The notes under the pieces were generated by a model that saw only the letters and a program-made list of their open reading frames with translations, was not told the origin of the DNA and made no database searches. From Tetranychus cinnabarinus (taxonomy: Eukaryota; Arthropoda; Arachnida; Trombidiformes; Tetranychidae), in the NCBI GenBank assembly GCA_022266195.1, contig WHVY01000001.1:8246001-8310000 (forward strand): DNA of 64,000 nt. Reading direction: 5' to 3'. The position numbers and the translations under genes were made by a program. Of this stretch, positions 11,756 to 23,028 are shown piece by piece (the first letter of the stretch is position 1; each line of letters starts with the position of its first letter).

Positions 11756-12940
11756 ATGAAACTCTTTCTAATTGTTACTCTTTTTGTTTATTCCGTCAGT
11801 GCTTCTAGACGCACGTATATATCTACTGATTTGGATCCATTGACCGATGAGATTATTGATGCAATCAACGCTTTGAACACAACATGGAAGGTAAACATAT
11901 TTTTATGCTTTTTTAATCGAGACGTTTAACCAATCATTTCTTCTCACTAGGCTGATGCAAATTTCCATGGGTCCAAAAAAATCAAAATAGACAAGTTGGT
12001 TGTTATTCAAAATGAAACATTCAATGACCATTTTACCAATAAAACATATTCTACAAAATTACACAAACATTTGCCGAAAAGCTTCGATGCTCGTGTAGTT
12101 TGGCCTAACTGCACTTCGATTGGTAAGGTTTATGATCAAAAGAAAGGTTATCCTTCATGGATTTATGCTGCTGTTGGTTCAATTGCTGATCGTCTTTGCA
12201 TCCAAACTGGAGCTGAAATTGACGTTGAAGTTACCGTAGAGCAAATCATCAGATCGAATGGCGGTTTCAACAGTAAATATAACAGTGCAAACATTGGTCA
12301 AGCTTTTAATTATTGGTCTAAAAAAGGAATTTTCACTGCAAAATCATCCAAAGATTCAAGTTGCTTACCTCTTTCCTCAAAATGTAACCAAAATGACTTC
12401 AAATTAGATAAGTATTATAAAGTTACTGTTGAGTCACCAGATATTTGGCTTGACAAGATGAGAGACATAATGGTCAATGGTCCTTTACCTGCTTACATGG
12501 AAGTTTATTCAGATTTTCCCAGCTACAAATCAGGTAAAAGTTAACGAAAGATATTTACTTGAAGATCGGTTTTAATAATGAAATAATTTTTTTCTCTTCA
12601 GGCGTTTACCAAAGTGTTTCTCGCAGATTCTTAGGAATGCATAATGTTAAACTTATTGGTTGGGGAGTTGAAAACGGTGTTCATTATTGGTTAGTAACTA
12701 ACTCATGGGGCACTGAATGGGGTAACGAAGGTAAGGTTTAGAGTCTCTTTTTACTTTACAATCAACAATGCAAAGCATATTTATTAATTACGTTCATTAC
12801 ATATTACAGGTTTCGCCAGAATTCGTATACAAACTGCTGATTTCGATGAATCCATGCCTTCCGTTACATTCGAGTTGGTAAACACGCCATCAGATATTCC
12901 TAAAGCCTACCAACAAGACCAATTATTTTACCTGGCATAA
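11756..12940 (+). CDS. Secreted cathepsin-B-like pseudo-protease, copy A (Ser-His-Asn)
   Basis: Peptidase C1A fold, cathepsin B branch, but probably not a cysteine protease. Exons 11756-11890, 11951-12533, 12602-12730 and 12810-12940 encode 325 residues (cathepsin B is about 340). Signal peptide MKLFLIVTLFVYSVSA is followed by a short cathepsin-B propeptide (PLTDEIIDAINALNTTWK) and the mature start SFDARVVWPNCTSIG. The oxyanion Gln is kept (Gln108), but the catalytic position is Ser114 in DQKKGYPSW. His253 and Asn273 (TNSWG) remain. The CNGG region and its disulphide cysteines are replaced by YNSANIG, and the His-containing occluding loop is deleted between SSCLPLSSKC and YYKV. The four-exon structure matches every other cluster member. 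AATAAA lies at 13062. It could act as a weak Ser hydrolase, a binding protein or a protease decoy; the sequence does not decide. Confidence 0.88.
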
Positions 12941-13159
12941 ATGGTTACTATAAATATTACTCGATCCTTCGTCTTTTTGAATTTCAATTTAAAATGAAAA
13001 ACTTGAAAATCATCTTAAGATTTTACATAAAGTTCACCAAGTACTGGTTATTTTTTGTGAAAATAAAATTTTAATTATCATTCATATGAACAATAATTTT
13101 TATTCGTATTCAAAAGGAACCACAAAATAAATTCAATGAGAGTTTCGCATTAAGATTTA

Positions 13160-13590
13160 ATTTTCGATTTTCATAATGTAAGAAAGTTCAAGTAATTGGA
13201 CACGTTTATTAAATTAACAGTTCCATCTTTATTACCCTGTAAAGTAAGGATTAATCGAGCCAGTTGATAAAGTAGACTGATAACAGTAGTGAAAGTTTGA
13301 TAAATAAATGATAACCAAAATATTAACATGTAAAAGTAAAAATCTACTTAAAGACACAATAGCCTAGAATCAATAATCTACCGAGAAGAGTATCGTTCAT
13401 TTCAAACCTGATTTCTCGTGACCATACTTTCCATATTTGCAACACTTCGATTAGATTAAAGTTTTCATTTTGTTTGCACCATTTTTCAAGTTGACTGAAA
13501 CAAAAGTCAATCTTTGATAGTTTAAAATCAATCCGATTCATTTATTGCTATCCCAGTGTATAGCTCTAATCTTATAACACATAATATTAA
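13160..13590 (+). repeat. Cathepsin-cluster spacer repeat, copy 2
   Basis: A diverged copy of 9725-10345, lying 3' of the gene at 11756. It keeps the order of shared words up to the GTATAGCTCTAATCTTA segment, which matches GTGTAGCTCTAATCTTA near 10312-10328. Confidence 0.65.
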
Positions 13591-14226
13591 AATTTTATCG
13601 GTAAAAATTTTGATTTTGACATTGACATTAGCATCGTTTGAACCTGATTGTTTATAACCTGAATACGGTCAACTATTTACAATGACAATTTGTATAATGA
13701 CAATGTAAGATAAACGTCTAACTTTTAGCTTTAATCAGAACCTAAATCTTGAATGCACTGATAAAATTCACACCTAACAATCACAGTTCGTAGGCACTAG
13801 TTGAGTACTTGATTTAAGTTCTGCGTACTTACTTTATTTCTGCAACAGTTTGCAACTTTTAATTTGCCTCAACCCTGTTCAAACGTTGATTTCTCAGTAA
13901 CCTGAGTTCTGATTCATCTCTGACTATTTTCGGATACGTAGTTCAATCATCCATTTTCAGCTATAGTGAAGTTTCTCTAGAATCCTTTCAATTCAGCAAC
14001 AATTTTGTACAAAAAATAAAATGCTGTGTATATACTGTATTAATGTTTAATCTCCCTTCAATTCACAAGATCATTGCACGATAATCATTTACAATATTTA
14101 TTAAATCTATGAAACCATCGATTGACTGTCTGTAATCTATTTATATTTACAGGACGTTGATTTTAACGGAACAGATTGAGATTCCATGGAGACTATAAAG
14201 GCTGTCTAAATTGCCGCAATTCATTT
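13591..14226. other. Spacer between the cathepsin unit and the LTR element
   Basis: A+T-rich non-coding sequence. I see no gene or repeat boundary until the LTR at 14227. Confidence 0.4.
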
Positions 14227-14395
14227 TGTAACGAGGTAACTAACTCGAGAAGAGGTTTTAGCAAAATAGGTATTTATTGACTGATATTAAGCAATGGTTT
14301 GCAACTGTATATATACATTGGTAATGTAAGGGGGAGTAAAATATGGAAGGGGTTGAAGATGAGGAAATGAGGGGAGATTAAATAATCTTATAACA
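14227..14395 (-). repeat. LTR (left; 3' LTR of the minus-strand element)
   Basis: TGTAACGAGG...TTATAACA. It differs from the right copy at only a few positions and contains a TATATATAC core that could serve as the element's TATA box. Confidence 0.8.
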
Positions 14396-15445
14396 TATTC
14401 CCCTTCTTTCTCTGAACGTCTCTTTCAGATGACTGGTCCTGGACCTTGGATGGCGATGGCTAGGGTCTGACCCAAAGTTAATGTCGTATCGACAGGGAGC
14501 ATTTAAATGGGTGGGTCGATGCCTTACATCAGCCTGTCAAAGTGCAATATTATTAGATACTTCTCGGTGATTTACATGTAAAATTTGGCCAACTTGATGA
14601 CCAAAATCTTGCTCCACTCTAGCTCGAAGTTCCCTTCCTTGTACACCAAGGGGAACTCTTTTGTAAATTTTTGTTCTCGTACCAAAGTGAACTCGATATC
14701 GGTATGATATCGGCTCCAGTTCCATTTCTATGCAAAAAGTGAACGTAGTTTGATATTCTATCCCGTCGTTTCATCCCTAGATGTCGCTGATGGCGAGGTT
14801 GGTCCTGGACCTCGAACTTCCTGCGAACTTTCGAGTTGCCGTATACGTTCCTTTAAGACTTCGATGTACTCTCGGCAATCATGAATTTCACTTCTTGGTG
14901 TAGAACAAATGGAACACCGAATCCTTGGGTGGAAGTTACAATTCCTTTGATGGTTTTGATGGACAAATAAGCCATTCGTTCATTACAGGCGTCAAATGAA
15001 CATTCAACCATCGAACTATGTAGGGTTTCGAGTCTCCTGGCAGAGAGGGAAACTTTATTGGCCATCTTGGTCAGTCATTGAACGTGAGTCACTGAGCTTT
15101 ATTTGTCTGGATGTGATCAGCCATTAGTTTCATCATATCATTCTAAGCTGCTTCAATTAATTCCATTATAACACCTTTTTGTTTCCACTTCTCGGCTACC
15201 AACTGTACAGAATTGAATCCTTTTGATGTAGACCTTGTCTTAACTCTAGAACTGGTACTTTTGTTTAAAGATTTCTTTTCTCCTTTACCCGCTATTTTGG
15301 CGAATGTTAAAGATGTAACAATTCACTGAGCCCAGGACTAAAGACTGTTGACCAAGTCAATTTGAGAAAGACTTAAGAAATTAACACAAAAGTAAAACAC
15401 AGAAGACACTACAATCAATCCAGGATTGCGAGAGGTACCGAGATT

Positions 15446-15614
15446 TGTTACGAGGTAACTAACTCGAGAAGAGGTTTTAGCAAAATAGGTATTTATTGAC
15501 TGATATTAAACAATGGGGTGCAACTGTATATATACATTGGTAATGTAAGGGGGAGTAAAATATGGAAGGGGTTGAAGATGAGGAAATGAGGGGAGATTAA
15601 ATAGTCTTATAACA
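15446..15614 (-). repeat. LTR (right; 5' LTR of the minus-strand element)
   Basis: TGTTACGAGG...TTATAACA, a perfect-ended TG...CA repeat of the same length as the left copy. Confidence 0.8.
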
Positions 15615-15800
15615 ATTTTAATAAGAAGTCTAAGTTGATTTAAGTGACATATTTGATAGTATGAAAATGTACAAAAAAACGAGTAGAAAGTGTTTTTCTT
15701 TACAAATGTGTCTTCCGATTTTATGTTGGAAATAGAGCTGTTCCGATATATCAGTATACTCGATAAAAATCGATATTCAGGCCTCGATATAAGTAGTTAT

Positions 15801-15956
15801 AAAAGTCCTCTTCTGGACCAACTTGTCCCACCTGGACCAACTTTTGGTGCCTCTTCTAGACCAACTAAAAGTCCTTTTCTGGACCAAATTTTTGCTCAAT
15901 TTTTTCCCTTTCTAAACTAAGTGTCCCCTCTCGACATGCCCGGATCTGGACCAACA
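15801..15956 (+). repeat. Degenerate short repeat with CTGGACCAAC units
   Basis: TTCTGGACCAACT-like words recur five times at irregular 17-70 bp spacing (15811, 15831, 15854, 15878 and 15945). The open frame across it owes its proline/leucine pattern to the repeat, and I do not call a gene. Confidence 0.45.
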
Positions 15957-16170
15957 TAGAGTAAATAAGACTAAGTTAAATATAATCTTTCTAAAGATGA
16001 TGCAAAACCAATGGACTGCTACTCAATGCCTTTACATTGGTAATTCAATTGTTTACCAATTGGGATTAGCGGCTCATGATGACTTCACTAGTCGTAAAGT
16101 TGATATCGAATCTTTTAATCGATTCACTGAGTTCACTGAAATTAATGTCAACAGTTTATGTCATGTATGT

Positions 16171-16492
16171 GCTTGAGTCAAAAGTCGCGCAAGTCTTTGA
16201 ATCGCGATTGTGAAGCTGTCTTTTGGTTTTTTTTGCACCAAATTTTATCCACGCTATTTTCAGGCAGGGGGATTATGTTTTTCTCAATAAAAAAAATTTG
16301 ACCTGGAGATGGACCTTACTCCCTTGAAAGCGGGCTTCCCAGGGCCAGAATTACGATAATTTGCTGAAATTTTTTATTTTAAAAAATGAAATCCCCCTCA
16401 AAATTATGCATTTAGCTGAAAAAATTATATTCCTATCTAGAGCTGTTTAAAAGTTATAGCGATTTGAAAACTTACGCAACTTTTGACTAGCA
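16171..16492. mobile_element. Degenerate foldback element
   Basis: The left arm (about 16173-16210, AGTCAAAAGTCGCGCAAG) and right arm (about 16455-16491, CTTACGCAACTTTTGACT) are inverted with roughly 80% match, separated by about 240 bp. This suggests an old MITE. No target duplication is seen. Confidence 0.4.
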
Positions 16493-16858
16493 TAAACTAC
16501 AGATAGTTTGTATTACATGCTCTCAATTGCTCAGCCATCCGCATATTTACGTACTAATTCCGAGAACTTGATACTGATTTAGATTACTTGTTTCTGCAAC
16601 TGTCTTGTCAACGTAATCAACTCAACTAATTACAACCAAACATTGAAAAAACCAAATATTAATATGAAGAAACGCATTGCTGTAGCGGTTATCAATAACT
16701 TGTATAAGCCATTGTGTTACATTTAATGTTAATTATGTTTTTCTTGGCATCATTTACCTATCATAATTGGTTTTTGCTCAATATTGTCACAATATTAGCA
16801 AAATTTTATATTGAATAACAACAGTAATTTTTCTGTTATCATCAAACTCTATCATGTA

Positions 16859-16868
16859 CCATATTTGG
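16859..16868 (+). promoter_or_regulatory. CArG-like box, class I promoter of second cathepsin-like gene
   Basis: CCATATTTGG stands at the same position relative to TATA as in the gene at 11756. The substitution relative to CCAAATTTGG still fits CC(A/T)6GG. Confidence 0.4.
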
Positions 16869-17046
16869 AGTATTAGTAGATGAAATTCAATTTCCAACAC
16901 CTTCAGCACAAAACGAAAGGTAAATATTTTTAACCATTTATTCAAGATAAAGATATTAAAGATAATCCATTGTTCATTTTACATGTTACGATAAGTGAAG
17001 CACCTTTTAGCGATTGCTTAACATTGATTGTAAACGCAGATTCATG

Positions 17047-17053
17047 TATAAAA
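17047..17053 (+). promoter_or_regulatory. TATA box of the cathepsin-like gene at 17132
   Basis: TATAAAA followed by CGGAATCTTTAGCAAG lies 85 nt before the chosen ATG; the CAGTCATCATTT initiator-like stretch is conserved. Confidence 0.7.
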
Positions 17054-17131
17054 CGGAATCTTTAGCAAGCCCAGTCATCATTTCTTGTTTCAATTTTGTC
17101 AACTGAACTGAAACTTTGTAAAACTTTCAAG

Positions 17132-18316
17132 ATGAAACTCTTTTTCATTGTTTCTCTTTTTGTTTATTCCGTTAATGCTGACGAGTATATTTCCAGTGAT
17201 TTGGAACCATTAACTGATGATATTATTAACGCGATTAATGCTCTGAACACGATATGGAAGGTAAATATTTTTGATACTTTATTAATCGGGACGTTTAGTA
17301 AATATATTTTTTCTCATCAGGCAGGTAGAAATTTTAATGGATCTAATAAAATTGAAATGGAAAAGTTGATTGTCACTCATGAAGAAACATTCAATCAACA
17401 TTTTACCAATAAAACATATTCTACAAAGTTACGAGAACATACACCGGAAACCTTCGATGCTCGGGTAGTTTGGCCTAACTGCACTTCGATTGGTAAGGTC
17501 TATGACCAAAAGAAAGGTTATCCTTCATGGATTTATGCTGCTGTTGGTTCAATTGCTGATCGTCTTTGCATCAAAACTGGAGCTGAAATCGACGTTGAAG
17601 CTACCGTAGAGCAAATCATCAGATCGAATGGCGGTTTCAACAGTAAATATAACAGTGCAAATATTGGTCAAGCTTTTAATTATTGGTCTAAAAAAGGGAT
17701 TTTGACTGCAAAATCATCCAAAGATTCAAGTTGCTTACCTCTTTCCTCAAAATGTAACCAAAATGACTTCAAATTAGATAAGTATTATAAAGTTACTGTC
17801 GAGTCACCAGATATATGGCTTGACAAGATGAGAGACATAATGGTCAATGGTCCTTTGCCTGCTTACATGGAAGTTTATTCAGATTTTCCCAGCTACAAAT
17901 CAGGTAAAAGTTAACAAAAGATATTTACTTGAAGATCGGTTTTAATAATGAAATAATTTTTTTCTCTTCAGGCGTTTACCAAAGTGTTTCTCGCAGATTC
18001 TTAGGAATGCATAATGTTAAACTTATTGGTTGGGGAGTTGAAAACGGTGTTCATTATTGGTTAGTAACTAATTCATGGGGCACTGAATGGGGTAACGAAG
18101 GTAAGGTTTAGAGTCTCTTTTTACTTTACAATCAACAATGCAAAGCATATTTATTAATTACGTTCATTACATATTACAGGTTTCTCCAGAATTCGTATAC
18201 AACGTGCTACTTTCGGTGTACAATCATCTATGCCTTCCATTACATTCGAGTTGGTAAAGACTCCTTCAGCCATTCCTAAATTATATCAACAAGATCAACT
18301 GTTTTGCTTGGCTTGA
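17132..18316 (+). CDS. Secreted cathepsin-B-like pseudo-protease, copy B (Ser-His-Asn)
   Basis: Exons 17132-17260, 17321-17903, 17972-18100 and 18180-18316 give 325 residues. An in-frame ATG also occurs at 17096, but starting at 17132 gives the clean signal peptide MKLFFIVSLFVYSVNA shared by the family. Ser112 replaces the catalytic Cys, the oxyanion Gln106 is kept, and His251 and Asn271 are present. The occluding loop and CNGG cysteines are missing, as in copy A. From mid exon 2 to the start of exon 4 it is nearly identical to copy A, including intron 3 (identical) and intron 2 (one difference). Exon 1, intron 1, most of exon 4 and the 3' flank are clearly diverged. This mosaic indicates recent gene conversion. 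The likely role is the same as copy A: a secreted or luminal protein of unknown activity. Confidence 0.88.
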
Positions 18317-18461
18317 ATGTTTATGTTACATGATATAACGTCTTATTTGAATTTTATCAATGAGAATTTCATTATAAAGGGAAAATCTTCAAGAAGTTCT
18401 GTAAGATTTCGAAAAAATCATTCTGAATACTTTTTTAAAATAAAATTTTTAATTTGCATTT

Positions 18462-18760
18462 TATCGTTTATTAAATGAACAGTTTCATCTTAATTACACT
18501 GTAAAGTAAGGATTAAGTGAACCAATGATTCAATGAAAATGACACTGAAAATGAAAATCATTAATCATTTTCAAGTTAACCAACTCTTAATCCACAAATG
18601 AAATAGCTGGATGCATAAATTAAGTATCAAGTGTAACAGTTGAAAGTTTAAAAGATGGATGACAACCGAATATTATTAATAATCAAGTAAACATCAATTC
18701 TGAAATGCATTGGCATTGAATCAACAATCTATTCACGAAAAGCATTTTTCATTACAAACG
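18462..18760 (+). repeat. Cathepsin-cluster spacer repeat, copy 3
   Basis: Very close to 9760-10075, with small indels. It lies directly 3' of copy B, defining a duplicated unit of spacer plus gene. The 112-codon plus-strand frame starting at 18710 overlaps it and looks fortuitous. Confidence 0.7.
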
Positions 18761-21420
18761 TTATTCACCAATCAATTTCAAACCCTTTTCCCTTTTAACT
18801 ATTTTATATTTTCAATTTATTTTTGCCTTCAATTCACAGAACTCTTCTTTACTCAGCTGATCAGAGTTACCTTACCTTATCAACCTAAACTCAACAATAT
18901 CTATCCTCAAGTAATCTCATCGCTTAAAAGCCACTCCGAGAATGCTCTTGTTCATAAAAACTCAATTTCGTTGCATCAAAGCGCAATTCTACAGTTTTCT
19001 TCAGTCATAATAGTCGAGCGATTTCGGTCAGACATGAAATTACTTTAACCGACCAGCTTAATCAGTAATTTCAGTAATTTTAGTAAATCTAATTCTGTCT
19101 TTCTAATGTTGAAGGCTTTCACTGAATCAGTGAACATTGTAATAAATCAATATTATAAAATAATAATGATAGTGTACCATTAAAGTGTGAGTTAAATCAA
19201 TCATGTAAATGATTAAAACTGTTGCAGTGAAAAGCGAATCAGTTTGTCATTTAAACTATTCACAAGTTAATGGTGAAAAGTGAAAGGACACAAGGCCTGG
19301 AAGAACAAAGATGATCACTATTTAAATGTTCATCTTAATCTTCCATATAATCAACGAGGACAAGATTAACATGAAATATGACAATAAAATTAATTTTTAC
19401 AAATGCTAACATTTAGCTGAACTGGCATTTCAGGGCAACACAAAAAACCATTACAAATCACTATCATTATTATAATTCAAGGATTGCCTGTTGAAATACC
19501 GTTTCCATTGACATTCCTTGAGAAAAGAAAAATATTGCAAATGAAAGACCAAAAATAAGTTTACATTTACAAGAGACTGACAAGATTAACGGTTCAATAG
19601 ATGCTGATCCGCTTTCAATATCACACACATTATCATCATCTTCATCATCCTCTCATCACCATTAACTTGACACACAGTCAGGTCAAAGGGCCAAAAAGTT
19701 GGTGACTTAAATTGAAAAAATATATAAAATAAAATAGCAAACAAATTGAATGCAAAAATTTGTCTCCATTCAAAATTGATTCACATTTTTCGAACCGTTG
19801 CTTGTTGCATTATTATTGAATACTTTTAGACGTGACTTTTGAGATGGACCAAGAAGATGATGATGATGAGAAGAGCAATGATGAAGAATGACTTGTGGAG
19901 ATGAAATGATGCGGATAAAAGATAAGGTATGATATCCATTGAAAGACAATGGTTATCATTTCACCAGACATGAGCTTCAATTGATCTCAAGAGGCAAAAA
20001 TTGTAATTTTAAGTTGGGCTATCAAATTGGCGATAATGACAATGATGACAATGGCGAGGATCAATATGATGGTACATCTTACAATGTACAGAAATGAGTC
20101 GATGAATTATACTTGGATAGTTCCATTCAGTGTTTATTATTTTCATCTTTACCCTCTTACAAGGGAAGTGCCCTTACTTGTACTATCATTTTCATTTTTT
20201 TCGGGTTTATATTTTAAAGGAAGAAAAATAACGATAAACTAATTTTGGTAGCAAAAACAATGATTTTTAGGTTTTCTGGTAAATCATTTTCGAAACCAAG
20301 TCTGATATTTTCTCGAAAACATTAATGAATCATTCGCGACTTTATATCGTAAATCGAGAGACATTTTTACATTAAATGTTTCACACTTTTCACTTGTTGA
20401 TTGACATTTATTGCTGGCAATTTGATTGTATTTAATAGTCAGTAAATTGTTTTACAGTAACAGTTTTATTGGAAACGTTTATTTGGTTCAACAACATTTA
20501 TATTTTTGTTTTGTTTCAATGAATATTGAAAATAAATATCGAGATTTTGGAGTTTAATCTTCCCTGTGCTCATCCTTTTCATTATCATTTTCATCATTTT
20601 ATAAAAAATTTCAGGGGAAATCGACAATGAATAGAGTAAATGCTGGTTAAGGGAAGGTTTCACTTTTCAGGTTTTGTTTCAAGTTAAATGAATTGACTGA
20701 GCAAATTGTTTCATTGATTGTTGATATTAAATTAAATTTGAACCGCAAAAGAAACAATATTTTGTCAAAGCTTTTTGGATCCTCTTTTGTTTCATTATTG
20801 TAAATCATTTATAAATGCATATCTTTTTAACCAAACATCATTATGGTAATGAATCAACTCTTTCTGCTTCATAATTAAGATATTATTATAATCATTGCAT
20901 TTAATTGACTGGCAATGATAATTACCATATGAATATAATATATCTTCTGGACTCAATTAACATTTGAATGGCAACAAAAATTTACCCCCAAAATCAACTT
21001 TTTAAATGATGATGAATCAAAGCTGGTTTCAAGTTTGAACCTGGAGCTTGACTGTAGCTTCCAATCGAAATAAGGTATGACCGATAAAGTTTGTCACTAA
21101 TTTTTGTGAATTGAATTGCGTCAGTTAGACTAGACTTACAGGCACCATTTAACTGTTAAAGTAAAGGTACACTTCTCAAGCACATTTTATGCAAAAATGA
21201 ATTAATTTTGATCAGAAATTGTCAAGTTATGACCTTAAATGGACGAAGGCATCAAAATCTGATTTTGCCTTAATCCAAAAACCATAAATTTTTCAACAAT
21301 AGAGGCGCCTCTCAATAATAAGCAATGATCTTCGCGCATTTGCAGTGACTCAAAAGGCGCTTATATGATGCCGTACTTTTTTATAAGCGCGGCGCCCCGA
21401 TACGCGTCAATACGGTAATA
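18761..21420. other. Gene-free A+T-rich stretch
   Basis: Contains GATGAT/TCATCA-rich microsatellite-like sequence (about 19630-19890) and no supported gene. A GC-rich patch at about 21365-21420 marks the truncation point of the next pseudogene. Confidence 0.45.
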
Positions 21421-21430
21421 TCGATTTTAC

Positions 21431-22188
21431 CTGATACGTAGCTGAGAAAATCTGCGTAAACTTCCATGTAAGCAGAAACTGGCCCATACAACTTTATGGA
21501 CTTCATTATGTCACTTTCATATTTTAAGCCCTCATTGGTAACTTTGAAATATTTCGATTGACATTTTTCTGAAAATGGTAAGCAACTTGATTCTTTAACT
21601 GATTCAACTGTGAAGGTTCCATTTTTAGCCCAATATTTCAAAGCTTGACCCATATTTTCACTGTTATTAAAGCTGTTGGAACCAACATTCGCTTTAGTCA
21701 TATGTTCGACGGTAGCTTCAACATCAATCTGAATACCATGTTTGATGCAAAGGCGATCAGCAACTGTACCAACAGCCGTGTAGATCGATGAAGGATAATT
21801 GAAGGCCTTTTCTTTGGTCATAGATCTTACCGATTGGAGTACAGTTGGGCCAAGCTTCACGAGCATCGAAGTTTACGGGAAGTTTAAACGATCCATACTT
21901 TCTAATTGGAAAATCTTTAGGATAAGACCAATATTTCTCTTGAGTGGGAACCAGAGTATTTATCTGGACTGAAGTTGATCCATTGAAATTTTTACCAGCC
22001 TAATGATAATAAATATTGAAGTTTATTATCAAATAAAGTAAAGCAAATATAATGCTTACCTTCCATATTTTATTCAACGCGTTGATTCCATTAACGATTT
22101 CATCTGTAAATGGTTCTACTTCATAAGATAGAAAGTAGTCAGCATTAACGGAATAAGCAAAAAGAGTAACAATTAAAAAGAGTTTCAT
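21431..22188 (-). pseudogene. Truncated cathepsin-B-like pseudogene, copy C
   Basis: Exon 1 (22188-22060, signal peptide MKLFLIVTLFAYSVNA plus propeptide) and exon 2 (21999-21431) remain with good splice sites. Exons 3 and 4 are absent; homology stops just past the exon-2 donor in unrelated GC-rich sequence. A 7-nt insertion right at the active-site segment (around 21810) shifts the frame after DQRKG, and the Trp after the catalytic position is Ser. The same insertion is present in copy D. A read-through product would be a secreted fragment of roughly 125 residues lacking most of the catalytic domain. Confidence 0.85.
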
Positions 22189-22288
22189 TGTAACTGTTTC
22201 AATTTTCAGTGAATTAATTCAAATGTAATATTAAACGTTTTCAAATGAAATAACAAGAATTGATGGAAAAGCTCGATCAACATTCTCG

Positions 22289-22400
22289 CCTTATAAAGGA
22301 GAATCTAATAATTGTCAGCAAATAATCAATGTCAATCAATTGAACCCAAAAACACCAGTTTAACCAATTCTCATCAAATATGCCAAATGAACAATAGACC
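22289..22400 (-). promoter_or_regulatory. Class II promoter block of copy C
   Basis: Minus-strand TTATAAGG core (22289-22298) lies about 70 bp downstream of the conserved block containing GGTTCAATTGATTGACATTG and GGTTAAACTGGTGTTTTTG. The same block precedes copies D, F and H and two orphan sites. Confidence 0.6.
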
Positions 22401-22842
22401 AAACATGGTTAGCAAAGTATCTTATATATTCAACATTATTTGTTATCTAGTTACATCTGAAAAAATCTTGAAATTCTGTAAAATTGGTACAATTTATCTC
22501 ATACATGAATAATTAGCAAACATATGACCGAGTTGGATGAAGCTCGTCAAATTTATTATCATCAATCAACATTGCCTAGGCACGATCAAATTTTTACGCG
22601 AAAAGTAAAAATGAATTAAATGTTTAGGTGCTAAACTTTTCCTTCGTTTCGTATGCATTAAAATAGTGGGACATTGTAAATAAAGCATTCCCTTATTGTC
22701 GCACAAAGTACCCTTGAAAGAGTCAGTTACAAGTCATAACATGTTAGTTGCATTTAATAAGTCTGTGAAACAATAAGATCCTTGTTTTCGACTATAAGAA
22801 TGTTAATTAAATCAGATATTTAATGAAGATGGTTTATTGTTC

Positions 22843-22934
22843 ATTTAGCATATTTGATGAAAATTGTTCAAAGTGTTCTTGGGTTCAATTGATTGATACA
22901 TTTTTTATTGGCAGCTATTGTCTTCTTTATAAGG
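22843..22934 (+). promoter_or_regulatory. Class II promoter block of copy E
   Basis: A diverged version of the block (ATATTTGATGAAAATTG...GGTTCAATTGATTGA) is followed by TATAAGG at 22928-22934, about 95 nt before the ATG at 23029. Confidence 0.6.
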
Positions 22935-23028
22935 GAGGAATCTTAAGCAAGTTCATTTAGCCACACTTGTAATCTTATGTGAAAACGTCTAATGTTACAT
23001 TCGATCCAATTCACTTGAAACAGTTACA

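Larger units (their letters stand above)
14227..15614 (-). mobile_element. Non-autonomous LTR retrotransposon (1.39 kb, TRIM-like)
   Basis: Two near-identical 169-bp direct repeats (14227-14395 and 15446-15614) begin TG and end CA and flank about 1.05 kb. ATTT on both outer sides looks like a 4-bp target-site duplication. A purine tract on the minus strand (AGAGAAAGAAGGGGAATA) directly precedes the left repeat, so the element reads right to left. Inside are only short minus-strand frames (15065-14853, 70 codons, and 14725-14537, 62 codons) with no reverse transcriptase, integrase or aspartic protease. A canonical TGG-starting primer-binding site is not obvious. High repeat identity implies a recent insertion, which would need proteins supplied by a full-length relative. 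Confidence 0.8.

Noticed and set aside
11756..12940. Calling copy A an active cathepsin B
   Set aside because: The nucleophile is Ser, the occluding loop and CNGG cysteines are missing, and the same holds across the cluster.
18710..19048. 112-codon plus-strand frame
   Set aside because: It starts inside the spacer repeat; the other repeat copies do not keep the frame, and there is no promoter or domain.
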